This document shows, one piece after another, positions 39,746 through 49,156 of a DNA stretch of 49,169 bases (the first letter of the stretch is position 1; the number at the start of each line of letters is the position of its first letter). The stretch comes from Candidatus Enterocloster faecavium (GTDB lineage: Bacteria > Bacillota > Clostridia > Lachnospirales > Lachnospiraceae). The DNA lies in contig DWYS01000100.1 of assembly GCA_019118585.1 (NCBI GenBank), positions 1 to 49,169 on the forward strand, read 5' to 3'. Both the position numbers and the translations under genes were made by a program. The notes beneath the pieces were generated by a model. The model saw nothing but the letters and a program-made list of their open reading frames with translations, did no database searches and was not told the DNA's origin.

Positions 39746-41845
39746 ATGTACAAGAGCTTCACTATGGACCTGGCCGGAAGAAAGCTGACCGTTGATGTCG
39801 GCAGAGTAGCGGCACAGGCAAACGGCGCCGCTTTTATGCACTACGGCGACACGGTAGTGCTTTCCACCGCAACCGCATCCGCAAAGCCCAGAGAGGGAAT
39901 CGACTTCTTCCCCTTGAGTGTGGAATATGAGGAAAAGATGTACGCAGTGGGAAAGATCCCCGGCGGATTTAACAAGAGAGAGGGAAAGGCTTCGGAGAAT
40001 GCCATCCTGACCTCCAGAGTCATCGACCGTCCCATGCGTCCCCTGTTCCCCAAGGATTACCGCAACGATGTGACCCTGGACAATGTGGTCATGAGCGTAG
40101 ACCCGGACTGCAGCCCGGAACTGACCGCTATGCTGGGTTCTGCTATTGCCACCTGCATTTCCGATATTCCCTTTGACGGCCCCTGCGCCATGACTCAGAT
40201 CGGTCTGATAGACGGAGCGTTCATTGTGAACCCCACCTCCGCCCAGAAGCAGGTTTCCGATATGGCCCTGACGGTCGCCTCCACCAGAGAAAAGGTGATC
40301 ATGATCGAGGCCGGAGCCAATGAGGTACCGGAGGCCAAGATGATTGAGGCCATTTTCAAGGCCCACGAGGTTAACCAGGAGATTATCAGATTCATCGATA
40401 CCATTGTAGCGGAGTGCGGAAAAGAGAAGCACACTTATGAGAGCTGTGCGGTTCCGGAGGAACTGTTTGCCGCAATCCGGGAGCTGGTTCCCCCTCAGGA
40501 GATGGAGGAAGCGGTATTTACCGATGAGAAGCAGCAGAGAGAGGCCAACATCGCCGCCATCACCGAGCGTCTGGAGGAGGCTTTTGCTGAGAACGAAGAG
40601 TGGCTGGGCCTGCTGGGAGACGCCATCTACCAGTATGAGAAGAAGACGGTCCGCAAGATGATTTTGAAGGACCACAAGCGTCCCGACGGCCGCCAGATTA
40701 CGGAAATCCGTCCGCTGGCTGCTGAGATCGACATTCTTCCCAGAGTACACGGCTCCGGCATGTTTACCAGAGGCCAGACTCAGATCTTAAATGCCTGCAC
40801 CCTGGCTCCCCTGTCCGAGGCTCAGAAGCTGGACGGACTGGATGAGAACGAAACCTGCAAGCGCTATATGCACCATTACAATTTCCCCTCCTTCTCCGTA
40901 GGAGAGACCAAGCCCAGCAGAGGACCGGGACGCCGGGAAATCGGCCATGGCGCCCTTGCAGAGCGGGCTCTGGTTCCGGTGCTCCCCAGCACGGAGGAGT
41001 TCCCCTATGCCATCCGCACGGTGTCTGAGACCATGGAGTCCAACGGCTCCACCTCCCAGGCCAGCATCTGTGCGTCCACCCTGTCTCTGATGGCGGCAGG
41101 AGTTCCCATCAAGGAGATGGTAGCCGGTATTTCCTGCGGACTGGTAACGGGCGAGACCGATGACGATTACATTGTTCTGACCGATATCCAGGGCCTGGAG
41201 GATTTCTTCGGCGATATGGACTTTAAGGTGGGCGGAACAAAGAACGGCATCACCGCCATCCAGATGGATATCAAGATTCACGGCCTGACCAGACCCATCA
41301 TCGAGGAGGCCATCGCGCGGACCAGAGAGGCCAGGATGTATATTCTGGACAATGTCATGAAGCCTGTAATTTCCGAGCCCAGAAAGCACTTGAGCCCCTA
41401 CGCTCCCAAAATCCGCCAGATCATGATTGATCCCCAGAAGATCGGCGATGTAGTTGGAAAACAGGGTAAGGTGATCAACAAGATCATTGAGGAGACCGGC
41501 GTAAAGATTGATATTACCGATGACGGAGCCGTAAGCGTATGCGGAACCGATGAGGCTATGATGGAGAAGGCTATTTCCATCATCCACAGCATCGTAACCG
41601 ACATCGAGCCGGGCATGGTATTCACCGGCAAGGTGGTGCGTCTGATGAACTTCGGCGCCTTCGTAGAGCTGGCACCCAACAAGGACGGCATGATCCACAT
41701 TTCCAAGCTGGCAGACCGGAGGGTTGCCAAAGTGGAGGATGTGGTGAACATCGGCGATGAGGTGACGGTAAAGGTGATCGAGGTGGACAAGATGGGAAGA
41801 ATTAACCTCAGCATGCGTCCCAGCGATCTGGCTGACCAGAAATAA
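39746..41845 (+). CDS. pnp: Polyribonucleotide nucleotidyltransferase (PNPase)
   Basis: 3'-5' phosphorolytic exoribonuclease of the RNA degradosome, trimeric, 699 residues. Two RNase PH-like cores (about 1-220 and 310-545), the second with the catalytic signature around [20 protein letters not shown] and [14 protein letters not shown] with metal-binding acids; a KH domain ([20 protein letters not shown], about 555-615) and an S1 domain ([20 protein letters not shown], about 620-690). AAAGGAG precedes the start. Confidence 0.98.
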   Translation: MYKSFTMDLAGRKLTVDVGRVAAQANGAAFMHYGDTVVLSTATASAKPREGIDFFPLSVEYEEKMYAVGKIPGGFNKREGKASENAILTSRVIDRPMRPLFPKDYRNDVTLDNVVMSVDPDCSPELTAMLGSAIATCISDIPFDGPCAMTQIGLIDGAFIVNPTSAQKQVSDMALTVASTREKVIMIEAGANEVPEAKMIEAIFKAHEVNQEIIRFIDTIVAECGKEKHTYESCAVPEELFAAIRELVPPQEMEEAVFTDEKQQREANIAAITERLEEAFAENEEWLGLLGDAIYQYEKKTVRKMILKDHKRPDGRQITEIRPLAAEIDILPRVHGSGMFTRGQTQILNACTLAPLSEAQKLDGLDENETCKRYMHHYNFPSFSVGETKPSRGPGRREIGHGALAERALVPVLPSTEEFPYAIRTVSETMESNGSTSQASICASTLSLMAAGVPIKEMVAGISCGLVTGETDDDYIVLTDIQGLEDFFGDMDFKVGGTKNGITAIQMDIKIHGLTRPIIEEAIARTREARMYILDNVMKPVISEPRKHLSPYAPKIRQIMIDPQKIGDVVGKQGKVINKIIEETGVKIDITDDGAVSVCGTDEAMMEKAISIIHSIVTDIEPGMVFTGKVVRLMNFGAFVELAPNKDGMIHISKLADRRVAKVEDVVNIGDEVTVKVIEVDKMGRINLSMRPSDLADQK

Positions 41846-41890
41846 TGCTTCCCGCCGTCTGAAACGTTACGCAATAAAAAGATTTCAAGC

Positions 41891-41918
41891 AGCGCCGGCA
41901 AGTCCGGCGTTGTTTTTT
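41891..41918 (+). terminator. Intrinsic terminator after pnp
   Basis: GCGCCGG pairs with CCGGCGT around CAAGT, followed by TGTTTTTT. The T tract is also the -35 region of the gltX promoter. Confidence 0.8.
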
Positions 41919-41938
41919 CCTGGGGAAAAGGATATAAT
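41910..41938 (+). promoter_or_regulatory. Promoter of gltX
   Basis: TTGTTT at 41910-41915, 17 bases, TATAAT at 41933-41938. It overlaps the end of the pnp terminator. Confidence 0.7.
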
Positions 41939-41972
41939 AACCCTAAATACCAAAGGTGTGAGGAGAAAAGCG

Positions 41973-43436
41973 ATGACTAAGAGAGTAAGAACAAGATACG
42001 CCCCAAGTCCCACAGGCCGGATGCATGTGGGCAATTTGAGAACCGCCCTTTACGCTTATCTGATTGCAAAGCATGAGGGGGGAGATTTCCTGCTGCGGAT
42101 CGAGGATACGGACCAGGAGCGCTATGTGGAGGGCGCAGTGGAGATCATCTACCGGACCCTGGAAGAGACCGGCCTGATTCACGATGAAGGCCCGGACAAG
42201 GACGGAGGCTGCGGTCCCTACGTTCAGAGCGAGCGCCAGAAGGCGGGCATCTACATGGAGTACGCCAAAAAGCTGGTGGAGAAAGGGGAGGCTTATTACT
42301 GCTTCTGTACCCCGGAGCGCCTGGAGTCCCTGCGCCGCACCGTAAACGGCGAGGAGATTATGACCTATGACAAGCACTGCCTGCATTTATCCAAGGAGGA
42401 AGTGGAAGCCAATCTGAAAGCCGGGATGCCCTTCGTGATCCGCCAGAACAATCCTACGGAGGGGACGACTACCTTCCACGATGAGATTTACGGCGATATT
42501 ACGGTAGATAATTCGGAACTGGACGATATGGTGTTGATCAAGTCCGATGGATACCCCACTTACAATTTTGCCAATGTGGTGGACGACCATCTGATGGGCA
42601 TCACCCATGTGGTCCGGGGAAATGAATACCTTTCCTCCTCTCCCAAGTACAACCGCCTGTACGAGGCTTTTGGCTGGGAAGTACCGGTGTACGTACACTG
42701 CCCGCTGATTACGGACGAAAACCACCACAAGCTCAGCAAGCGCAGCGGCCATTCCTCCTTTGAGGATTTGCTGGACCAGGGGTTTGTAGCAGAGGCCGTG
42801 GTCAATTATGTAGCTCTCCTGGGCTGGTCACCGGAGGGCAACCAGGAGATTTTCTCCCTGGAAGAGATGGTGAAGGAATTTGACTATCACCGCATGAGCA
42901 AGTCCCCTGCGGTCTTTGATATGACCAAGCTGAAATGGATGAACGGCGAGTATCTGAAAGCCATGGATGAGGAGCGCTTTTATGAGCTGGCACTGCCTTA
43001 CATCAAAGAAGTGATCCACAAGGATCTGGATCTAAGAAAAATTGCCTCCATGGTGAAGACCAGGATCGAGGTGTTCCCGGATATTGCAGGCCATATTGAT
43101 TTCTTTGAGGAGCTGCCGGAGTACGACATTTCCATGTACACTCACAAGAAGATGAAGACCAACAGCGAGAATTCCCTGAAGGTTCTTCAGGATGTGCTGC
43201 CGATCCTGGAAGCCCAGGAGCAGTTTGACAATGACAGCCTCTATGGGGTTCTGTCAAAATACGTAGCGGACACGGGCGTGAAGACCGGTTTTGTCATGTG
43301 GCCCATCCGCATCGCCCTGTCCGGCAAGCAGATGACCCCGGCCGGTGCCACGGAAATCATGGAGGTGCTGGGAAAAGAGGAGTCCTTAAAGCGAATCCGC
43401 TTTGGGATCGAGAAGCTGTCCCATGGCCTTCAGTGA
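41973..43436 (+). CDS. gltX: Glutamyl-tRNA synthetase
   Basis: Class I aminoacyl-tRNA synthetase, 487 residues. HIGH motif as HVGN at residue 18 within [26 protein letters not shown] motif as KLSKR near 253, with [20 protein letters not shown] and [13 protein letters not shown]-like region LLGWSPEG. The C-terminal anticodon-binding part is complete. ATG 41973 has AGGAG about seven bases upstream; a frame from TTG 41910 would begin in the promoter. Whether it is discriminating (Glu only) or also charges tRNA-Gln cannot be told here; many Clostridia use the indirect route. Confidence 0.96.
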   Translation: MTKRVRTRYAPSPTGRMHVGNLRTALYAYLIAKHEGGDFLLRIEDTDQERYVEGAVEIIYRTLEETGLIHDEGPDKDGGCGPYVQSERQKAGIYMEYAKKLVEKGEAYYCFCTPERLESLRRTVNGEEIMTYDKHCLHLSKEEVEANLKAGMPFVIRQNNPTEGTTTFHDEIYGDITVDNSELDDMVLIKSDGYPTYNFANVVDDHLMGITHVVRGNEYLSSSPKYNRLYEAFGWEVPVYVHCPLITDENHHKLSKRSGHSSFEDLLDQGFVAEAVVNYVALLGWSPEGNQEIFSLEEMVKEFDYHRMSKSPAVFDMTKLKWMNGEYLKAMDEERFYELALPYIKEVIHKDLDLRKIASMVKTRIEVFPDIAGHIDFFEELPEYDISMYTHKKMKTNSENSLKVLQDVLPILEAQEQFDNDSLYGVLSKYVADTGVKTGFVMWPIRIALSGKQMTPAGATEIMEVLGKEESLKRIRFGIEKLSHGLQ

Positions 43437-45342
43437 GGCTCAGGAGAAGGCCATCCGCCATGGAAAAGGTCCGGCTCTGATTCTGGCAGGGCCGGGCTCC
43501 GGAAAAACCACGGTGATTACCAACCGGATTCGTTATCTGACTGAGGAGGAGGGGGCGGACCCTTCCTCCATTCTGGTGATCACCTTTACCAGGGCGGCAG
43601 CCAGGGAGATGGAAAGCAGATACCAGAAAATGATCGGGACAGAATGGAGCAGAGTGGCTTTTGGAACCTTCCATTCTGTCTTTTTTACCATTTTGAAGCT
43701 GGCGTATGGATACACGGGCGCCAGCATCATCACGGAGGAGGAGCAGAACCGCCTGATCCGGGAGCTGATGGAGCTGCACCGGGTAGATACGGAGGATGCC
43801 GGGGAATTTGTGTCCGGGATTCTGAATGAGATCAGCCGGGTCAAAGGCGAAATGATCCAGCTGGAACATTACTATCCGCAGATTTGTTCCCAGGAGATTT
43901 TCCGGAAGCTGTTTACGGGATACGAGGAACGGCTGCGGGCGGGGCGGCGCCTGGACTTTGACGATATGCTGGTGATGAGCTACCAGCTTCTGAAGGCCAG
44001 AGGAGATATTCTGAAGGCGTGGCAGAATAAATACCGTTATATTCTCATCGATGAGTTTCAGGACATCAACCGCCTTCAGTATAAGATTGTGCGGATGATG
44101 GCTCTGCCGGAGAATAACCTGTTCATTGTAGGGGATGACGACCAGTCCATTTACCGTTTCCGGGGAGCCAGGCCGGAAATCATGCTGGGTTTTGAACAGG
44201 ATTATCCGGGTGCGGTGCGGATCCTGCTGGACCAGAACTACCGTTCTACCCGGGAGATCGTAAAGGCGGCAGGGCGTGTGATCCGGCACAATAAAGCCCG
44301 CTTTCCTAAAAAGATCCGGGATGTGCGGGGACCCGGGAGAAGTATTGTGGTGCGGGAATGGGCCGATCCGGGGGAGGAGGCCAGGGCCATCGCAGGACAG
44401 CTGCGGGATTATCAGAGGATGGGCGTGTCCTGGGAAGATACGGCGGTTCTCTACCGGACCAATACGGGCCCCAGGCTTTTGGTGGAGGCGCTGATGGAAT
44501 ATAATATACCGTTCAATATGCGGGACGCGCTTCCAAATCTCTATGACCACTGGATCGCCCGTGATCTGCTGGCTTATCTGCGGGCCGGGAAGGGACATAT
44601 GGAGCGGTCCAATGTGCTCCGCTTTATAAACCGTCCGGTGCGCTATATCAGCCGGGATGCTCTGGAAGGACGCAGAGTTTCCATGGAAGCGGTAAAATCC
44701 TTCTACCAGGACCGGCCCTGGATGCTGGAGCGGGTAGAACAGCTGGAGTACGACCTTCATATGATTCAGGATATGGCTCCGGGAGCCGCCATCAACTACA
44801 TCCGCAAGGCGGTGGGATACGATGATTTTATCCGGGAGTATGCCCTGGAGAGGAGAGTGGACCCGGAGGAACTCCGGGAGACGGCGGACCAGATCCAGGA
44901 GAGTGCCCTAAAGTTTAAAACCCTGGAGGAATGGGAAGAATCCATTGAGAAGTACCGCAGAGAGCTGGAAAAGCAGCTTGAGAACCGTTCAAAGCAAAGA
45001 GAGGGCGTCAGCCTGATGACCATGCACAGCTCCAAGGGCCTGGAGTTCCGGGTGGTATTTATCCTGGATGCCAATGAAGGAGTGACGCCCCACCACAAGG
45101 CCCAGCTGGAGGCGGATATGGAGGAGGAGCGCCGGATGTTCTATGTGGCCATGACCCGGGCCAAAGACCGGCTGCATATTTACTATACCAGGGAGCGCTA
45201 TCATAAACGCCAGGAGGTATCAAGGTTTGTAAAGGAGATGGAGGAAGATGAAGGGACTGATTCACATATACTGCGGGGACGGCAAGGGAAAGACCTCGGC
45301 GGCCCTGGGGCTGGCCGTACGGGCAGCCGGAAGAGGCCTTAA
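43423..45342 (+). CDS. UvrD/PcrA-like superfamily 1 DNA helicase, 3' end overlapping cobO
   Basis: ATP-dependent 3'-5' helicase, 639 residues, shorter than PcrA (about 730). Motif [21 protein letters not shown] near 20, Ia [30 protein letters not shown] near 209, [65 protein letters not shown]. The ATG at 43423 lies inside the last 14 bases of gltX. The end is odd: after RFVKEMEE the frame runs 95 bases into cobO, giving a Gly/Arg-rich tail ([13 protein letters not shown]) not typical of the family. Confidence 0.92.
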   Translation: MAFSEAQEKAIRHGKGPALILAGPGSGKTTVITNRIRYLTEEEGADPSSILVITFTRAAAREMESRYQKMIGTEWSRVAFGTFHSVFFTILKLAYGYTGASIITEEEQNRLIRELMELHRVDTEDAGEFVSGILNEISRVKGEMIQLEHYYPQICSQEIFRKLFTGYEERLRAGRRLDFDDMLVMSYQLLKARGDILKAWQNKYRYILIDEFQDINRLQYKIVRMMALPENNLFIVGDDDQSIYRFRGARPEIMLGFEQDYPGAVRILLDQNYRSTREIVKAAGRVIRHNKARFPKKIRDVRGPGRSIVVREWADPGEEARAIAGQLRDYQRMGVSWEDTAVLYRTNTGPRLLVEALMEYNIPFNMRDALPNLYDHWIARDLLAYLRAGKGHMERSNVLRFINRPVRYISRDALEGRRVSMEAVKSFYQDRPWMLERVEQLEYDLHMIQDMAPGAAINYIRKAVGYDDFIREYALERRVDPEELRETADQIQESALKFKTLEEWEESIEKYRRELEKQLENRSKQREGVSLMTMHSSKGLEFRVVFILDANEGVTPHHKAQLEADMEEERRMFYVAMTRAKDRLHIYYTRERYHKRQEVSRFVKEMEEDEGTDSHILRGRQGKDLGGPGAGRTGSRKRP

Positions 45343-45766
45343 GGTACAGGTGGTCCGCTTTTTAAAAAATGACCAGTCCGGGGAGGTGCCCGTCCTCATG
45401 GAAATTCCCGGAATCCAGGTGGCCTCCTGCGAAAGAAGTTTTGGCTTTTCCTGGAATATGAGCCAGGAGCAGAAGGCGGAGGCCGCAGCTTATTACACGG
45501 AGCTCTTTGAGAAAGTCTGGGAAATGGGCGCGGACCGGGATGTACTGGTTCTGGATGAGCTGTGCGGTGCCGTGGGCCTGGGATTTGTGCCGGAGGAACG
45601 GGTGATTGCCGCACTGAGCAGAAAGCCCGGGCACCTGGAGGTGGTATTGACCGGACGGAATCCCTCGCAGAAACTTCTGGAGCTGGCAGACTATGTAACA
45701 GAAATGAAAATGATCAAGCATCCCTATGAACAGGGGATCGGAGCCAGAGAAGGGATCGAATATTGA
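45248..45766 (+). CDS. cobO: Cob(I)alamin adenosyltransferase (CobO/BtuR type)
   Basis: Adds the 5'-deoxyadenosyl group of ATP to reduced cobalamin to make the B12 coenzyme. 172 residues. P-loop [12 protein letters not shown] at 10-21 starts the protein, followed by [16 protein letters not shown], the Walker B-like LVLDELCGAVGLG near 98, HLEVVLTGRNPSQKLLELAD and the C-terminal YEQGIGAREGIEY. The ATG follows GGAGATGGAGGAAG inside the helicase gene, which overlaps it by 95 bases in another frame. Other cob genes are not adjacent, though B12-dependent metH is in this window. Confidence 0.95.
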   Translation: MKGLIHIYCGDGKGKTSAALGLAVRAAGRGLKVQVVRFLKNDQSGEVPVLMEIPGIQVASCERSFGFSWNMSQEQKAEAAAYYTELFEKVWEMGADRDVLVLDELCGAVGLGFVPEERVIAALSRKPGHLEVVLTGRNPSQKLLELADYVTEMKMIKHPYEQGIGAREGIEY

Positions 45767-45774
45767 TGTTATTC

Positions 45775-45803
45775 TTGCTTTTTTGCTCCTGGTCTGCTAC
45801 AGT
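45775..45803 (+). promoter_or_regulatory. Promoter of the DUF1292 gene
   Basis: TTGCTT at 45775-45780, 17 bases, TACAGT at 45798-45803, 40 bases before the start codon. Confidence 0.55.
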
Positions 45804-45843
45804 ATAGAAGAAAGAAGCTCACAAAACAAAGAGAGGTACGAAT

Positions 45844-46173
45844 ATGGCAGATAAGAAGAAACTGGGAGATGATGAGCAGGAGATGACCGTAACCCTGACT
45901 CTGGATGACGATACGGAGCTGGAGTGCGTGGTGCTGACCATCTTTGAGGCGGGAGAAAGAGAGTATATCGCTCTGCTTCCCATGGAGGGAGTTGACTCCG
46001 AGGAGGGAGAGGTTTACCTCTACCGCTACAGCGAAACCGAGTCGGGCGAGCCGGTCCTGGACAATATCGAGGACGATGACGAGTACGAGATTGTAGCGGA
46101 TGCCTTTGACGAGCTGCTGGATTCTCAAGAATACGATGAGCTGGTGGGCGAGGACGAGCTGGACGATTTGTAA
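45844..46173 (+). CDS. DUF1292 domain protein
   Basis: Small, very acidic soluble protein, 109 residues. The DUF1292 core (MTVTLTLDDDTELECVVLTI, then FEAGEREYIALLPM, EVYLYRYSE) is complete and is followed by an Asp/Glu-rich tail (DNIEDDDEYEIVADAFDELL). Function of the family is unknown. GAGAGG lies seven to eight bases upstream. It is monocistronic between a promoter and a terminator. Confidence 0.88.
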   Translation: MADKKKLGDDEQEMTVTLTLDDDTELECVVLTIFEAGEREYIALLPMEGVDSEEGEVYLYRYSETESGEPVLDNIEDDDEYEIVADAFDELLDSQEYDELVGEDELDDL

Positions 46174-46220
46174 AAAGAGGACGGCTTAGTGCAGCGAAAA
46201 CCAGGTGAAAGAACATGAAG

Positions 46221-46272
46221 GGAGGGCAGGCGATTTCTCCGGTAAGGAGAGGCGCCTGCTCTTTTTTCTTTA
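46221..46272 (+). terminator. Intrinsic terminator after the DUF1292 gene
   Basis: A GC-rich arm (GAGGGCAGGCG) pairs with CGCCTGCTC with inner CTCC/GGAG pairing, followed by a tract with TTTTTTCTTT at 46262-46271. Confidence 0.75.
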
Positions 46273-46318
46273 AGAAGCACTCGGCGAGATCCTCTGTGCC
46301 AGGTGCTTTGCAATTCCT

Positions 46319-46368
46319 TGTGAAAACTCTGTGAAAAAGTGGAAATGGCCGGTTCTTTTTGCTAAAAT
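46319..46368 (+). promoter_or_regulatory. Direct repeats and -10 element upstream of the OmpR-type regulator
   Basis: TGTGAAAA occurs at 46319-46326 and again at 46330-46337, an 11-bp period, the geometry of OmpR/PhoB-family binding sites. TAAAAT at 46363-46368 can serve as -10 but has no consensus -35. Autoregulation by the response regulator encoded next is a reasonable inference. Confidence 0.4.
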
Positions 46369-46392
46369 GGAGTTAATCATTCAGGAGGTAGA

Positions 46393-47079
46393 ATGGCAAT
46401 GGAAGCGTTAAAAATATTAATGGTAGACGATGAGGCGCGGATGCGCAAGCTGGTGAAGGATTTTTTGACCAACAAGGGATTTAAGGTAATCGAGGCTGCC
46501 GACGGGGAAGAGGCCGTAGATATTTTCTTTGCCCAGAAGGACATCGCACTGATTCTGCTGGATGTGATGATGCCCAAGATGGACGGATGGGAAGTTTTGA
46601 AAACCATCCGAAAGTATTCACAGGTACCGGTTGTGATGCTGACGGCCCGCAGCGAAGAGCGGGACGAGCTTCAGGGATTTTCTCTGGGAGTGGACGAGTA
46701 TATTTCCAAGCCCTTCAGTCCCAAGATCCTGGTTGCCCGCGTGGAAGCCATCCTGCGCAGAAGCAATGCGGTTTCCTCCGATGTGCTGGAGGTAGGGGGC
46801 ATCCGGATTGACAAGGCAGCCCACCAGGTGACCATCGATGGAAAAGAGATTGATCTAAGCTTCAAGGAATTTGAGCTTTTAACCTATTTTGTGGAAAATC
46901 AGGGCATTGCCCTGTCCAGGGAGAAAATCCTGAACAATGTGTGGAACTACGACTACTTCGGAGATGCCCGGACCATAGACACCCATGTGAAAAAACTGCG
47001 CAGCAAAATGGGCGCAAAGGGTGAGTATATTAAGACGGTCTGGGGAATGGGCTATAAATTCGAGGTGAATGAGGGATGA
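46393..47079 (+). CDS. OmpR/PhoB-family response regulator
   Basis: 228 residues. Receiver with acidic VDDE at 11-14, phosphoacceptor D57 in ILLDVMMPKMDGWE, VVMLTARSEE and YISKPFSP; winged-helix output domain with LSFKEFELLTYFVENQGIA, ARTIDTHVKKLRSKM and TVWGMGYKF. GGAGG at 46384-46388 is four bases from ATG 46393 and ten from ATG 46399 (MEALKI), so the start may be two codons later. Overlaps the kinase gene by four bases (ATGA). Confidence 0.94.
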   Translation: MAMEALKILMVDDEARMRKLVKDFLTNKGFKVIEAADGEEAVDIFFAQKDIALILLDVMMPKMDGWEVLKTIRKYSQVPVVMLTARSEERDELQGFSLGVDEYISKPFSPKILVARVEAILRRSNAVSSDVLEVGGIRIDKAAHQVTIDGKEIDLSFKEFELLTYFVENQGIALSREKILNNVWNYDYFGDARTIDTHVKKLRSKMGAKGEYIKTVWGMGYKFEVNEG

Positions 47080-48644
47080 AACATTCCATTCGGGTTCGCT
47101 TCACATTAATCTTTGTAGGATTGATGGCGGCAGTGCTGCTGGCCAGCTGGGTGGTAAATTCATTCTTTCTGGAGAAGTTTTATACCCAGGAAAAGCTGAA
47201 AATCCTGGAATCCGGATACCAGCAGCTCAATGCGGCGGTAACGGAGAATATGGAAAACGGACAGGACATTTTTGAGAGCCTGGAAAGCCTCTACTCCCAG
47301 GACGGGGAGGAAACTCCGCTGAGCCGTTTTATCCGCAATATGAGCGAAAAGTACAATACGGCCATTGTGATTACAGACAGCCTGACCGGACGCACCATCT
47401 GGGCCAACTGGGACGGAAGATTTCTGGAGGACCGGGTCCAGCAGTATATCCTGGGACAGAATGACCCCAGAACGAAGATCCTGGTAGATGAGGAGAACTA
47501 TCAGATCCAGAAGAGCTATGACCGTCAGAGCAAGAATTTTTACCTGGAGAGCTGGGGGTACCTGGAGGACAACCGGACTGTTTTTATTATGTCCATGCCG
47601 GTGGCCAGTATCCGGGAGAGCGTGGATCTGTCCAATCAGTTTATGGCTTATGTGGGACTGTCCGCCCTTGTGGTGGGGAGTCTGGTAATGTACATTACGA
47701 CAAAAAAGGTTACCTCCCCCATTCAGTCTCTTTCCGCTCTGTCTGAACGGATGTCAGAACTGGATTTTGATGCCAGGTATCAGGGGGATTCCCAGGATGA
47801 GATCGGAATCCTGGGAAACAGTATGAATACGCTGTCGGAAAAGCTGAAGGAGACCATAGGGGAGCTGCAGCAGGCCAATGAGGAACTGCAGAAGGATATA
47901 CAGGAGAAGATCCGTATCGATGAGGCGAGAAAGGATTTTATTGCAAATGTTTCCCACGAGCTGAAAACACCCATTGCCCTGATCCAGGGATACGCGGAAG
48001 GCCTGACCGAGGGAATGGCAGAGGATGAAGACAGCCGCAATTACTACTGCGAGGTCATCATGGATGAAGCCAACAAGATGAATAAGATGGTAAAGCAGCT
48101 TTTGACCCTTACCGCTCTGGAGTTCGGCAACGATATGCCGGTGATGGAGCGCTTTGACATCATCGCACTGATTAAGGGGATCCTGTCCTCAGCCAATATT
48201 TTGCTTCAGCAGCATGACGCCCATGTGGAATTTGACGCGGACCGCTCTGTTTTTGTTACGGCAGATGAGTTCAAAATAGAAGAGGTCGTGACCAATTACC
48301 TGAACAATGCCTTAAATCATCTGGAAGGCGAAAAACGGATCCGGATTCAGGTGGAGGAACAGGAAAAGAATGTGAGGGTAACGGTATTCAATACGGGCAA
48401 TCATATTCCGGAGGAGGACCTGGGAAATCTGTGGACCAAGTTCTATAAGGTGGATAAAGCGAGGACCAGAGCTTACGGGGGAAGCGGAATCGGACTTTCG
48501 ATCGTGAAAGCGATCATGGATTCCCACCATCAGGAGTGCGGCGTGGAAAATGTACCAGATGGAGTGGAGTTTTGGTTTACGCTGGAGAAATCCTCTCAGG
48601 AGGAAGTGCAGGAAGAAACGGAATCGGCTGATTCATATGTTTGA
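47076..48644 (+). CDS. Sensor histidine kinase (HAMP-HisKA-HATPase)
   Basis: 522 residues. TM1 at about 8-28, an extracytoplasmic sensor of about 160 residues, TM2 near 190-212, HAMP (MYITTKKVTSPIQSLSALSE onward), coiled linker, dimerisation helix with phospho-His in FIANVSHELKTPIALIQGYA (H294), N box NYLNNALNHL, G boxes GNLWTKFYKVDK and GGSGIGLSIVKAIM. Partner of the preceding regulator. Ligand unknown; this architecture resembles cell-envelope sensors of Clostridia, which is only suggestive. Confidence 0.95.
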   Translation: MKHSIRVRFTLIFVGLMAAVLLASWVVNSFFLEKFYTQEKLKILESGYQQLNAAVTENMENGQDIFESLESLYSQDGEETPLSRFIRNMSEKYNTAIVITDSLTGRTIWANWDGRFLEDRVQQYILGQNDPRTKILVDEENYQIQKSYDRQSKNFYLESWGYLEDNRTVFIMSMPVASIRESVDLSNQFMAYVGLSALVVGSLVMYITTKKVTSPIQSLSALSERMSELDFDARYQGDSQDEIGILGNSMNTLSEKLKETIGELQQANEELQKDIQEKIRIDEARKDFIANVSHELKTPIALIQGYAEGLTEGMAEDEDSRNYYCEVIMDEANKMNKMVKQLLTLTALEFGNDMPVMERFDIIALIKGILSSANILLQQHDAHVEFDADRSVFVTADEFKIEEVVTNYLNNALNHLEGEKRIRIQVEEQEKNVRVTVFNTGNHIPEEDLGNLWTKFYKVDKARTRAYGGSGIGLSIVKAIMDSHHQECGVENVPDGVEFWFTLEKSSQEEVQEETESADSYV

Positions 48645-48686
48645 GAAAGCGGGAGGGCAGCAGGAGACCTTCCCGCTTTCATTTGT
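48645..48686 (+). terminator. Intrinsic terminator after the histidine kinase
   Basis: GAAAGCGGGAGG at 48645-48656 pairs with CCTTCCCGCTTTC (48668-48680) with one bulge, followed by ATTTGTT. It starts at the base after the stop codon. Confidence 0.75.
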
Positions 48687-48762
48687 TAGAAGCAGAAAAA
48701 GCCTGGTTGTCGGGCGTATTTGACGGCTTAAAAGAAAAAAATAAAAAAAATGAAAAAACTTG

Positions 48763-48791
48763 TTGACATTTGAGGCAGGGTCTGGTATTAT
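48763..48791 (+). promoter_or_regulatory. rrn promoter P1
   Basis: TTGACA at 48763-48768, 17 bases, TATTAT at 48786-48791. An A-rich tract (48730-48758) just upstream resembles an UP element. First of three tandem promoters driving the rRNA operon. Confidence 0.85.
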
Positions 48792-48846
48792 ACTCCTTGC
48801 GCTGCTGAGAAGCACAAAGGCGCGATAAAAAAACTTAAAAAAGTTG

Positions 48847-48875
48847 TTGACAGATCGAAAGAAATGTGGTAACAT
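48847..48875 (+). promoter_or_regulatory. rrn promoter P2
   Basis: TTGACA at 48847-48852, 17 bases, TAACAT at 48870-48875, preceded by an A-rich tract at 48826-48843. Its upstream module (AAAAAA then GTTGTTGACA) echoes that of P1. Confidence 0.8.
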
Positions 48876-48935
48876 ATAAAAGTTGCTGCTGAGCGATCAC
48901 AACAACGAAACAAAATAGTTTTTTAAAAAAAGTTC

Positions 48936-48964
48936 TTGACAAACAGAAAAGCTTATGATAAAAT
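48936..48964 (+). promoter_or_regulatory. rrn promoter P3
   Basis: TTGACA at 48936-48941, 17 bases, TAAAAT at 48959-48964, preceded by TTTTTTAAAAAAAG. Closest promoter to the 16S gene, about 190 bases before it. Confidence 0.88.
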
Positions 48965-48970
48965 ATATGA

Positions 48971-49156
48971 GCTGTCTGCGAGAGAGAACAGCGAAGAACC
49001 TTGAAAATCAAAGATTGAACAGTATGTAAAACCCTGAAAATTCTAGAAGAAAAGGTCTGGTTTGGACCTTTGAATTTGAGAAAATTCAGAACGAAACCAA
49101 GTAAAAACGGTTTAAGAAGATTAGCCAAGCTATTCATCTTAACCAAGAGAGAACTT
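48971..49156 (+). promoter_or_regulatory. rRNA operon leader
   Basis: About 185 nt of transcribed leader between P3 and 16S. It contains CCTTGAAAATCAAAG at about 48999-49013, similar to boxA-type antitermination elements, and short complementary stretches such as AGGTCTGGTTTGGACCT (49053-49069) that would form hairpins. The 5' arm of the RNase III processing stem of pre-16S should lie here; its 3' arm is beyond the window. Confidence 0.6.

Noticed and set aside
39719-41698. Long minus-strand open frames opposite pnp
   Set aside because: Antisense shadows of the confident pnp gene.
43357-44760. 467-codon minus-strand open frame opposite the helicase and gltX end
   Set aside because: Antisense shadow of two well-identified genes; composition is Pro/His/Arg-rich as expected of antisense frames.
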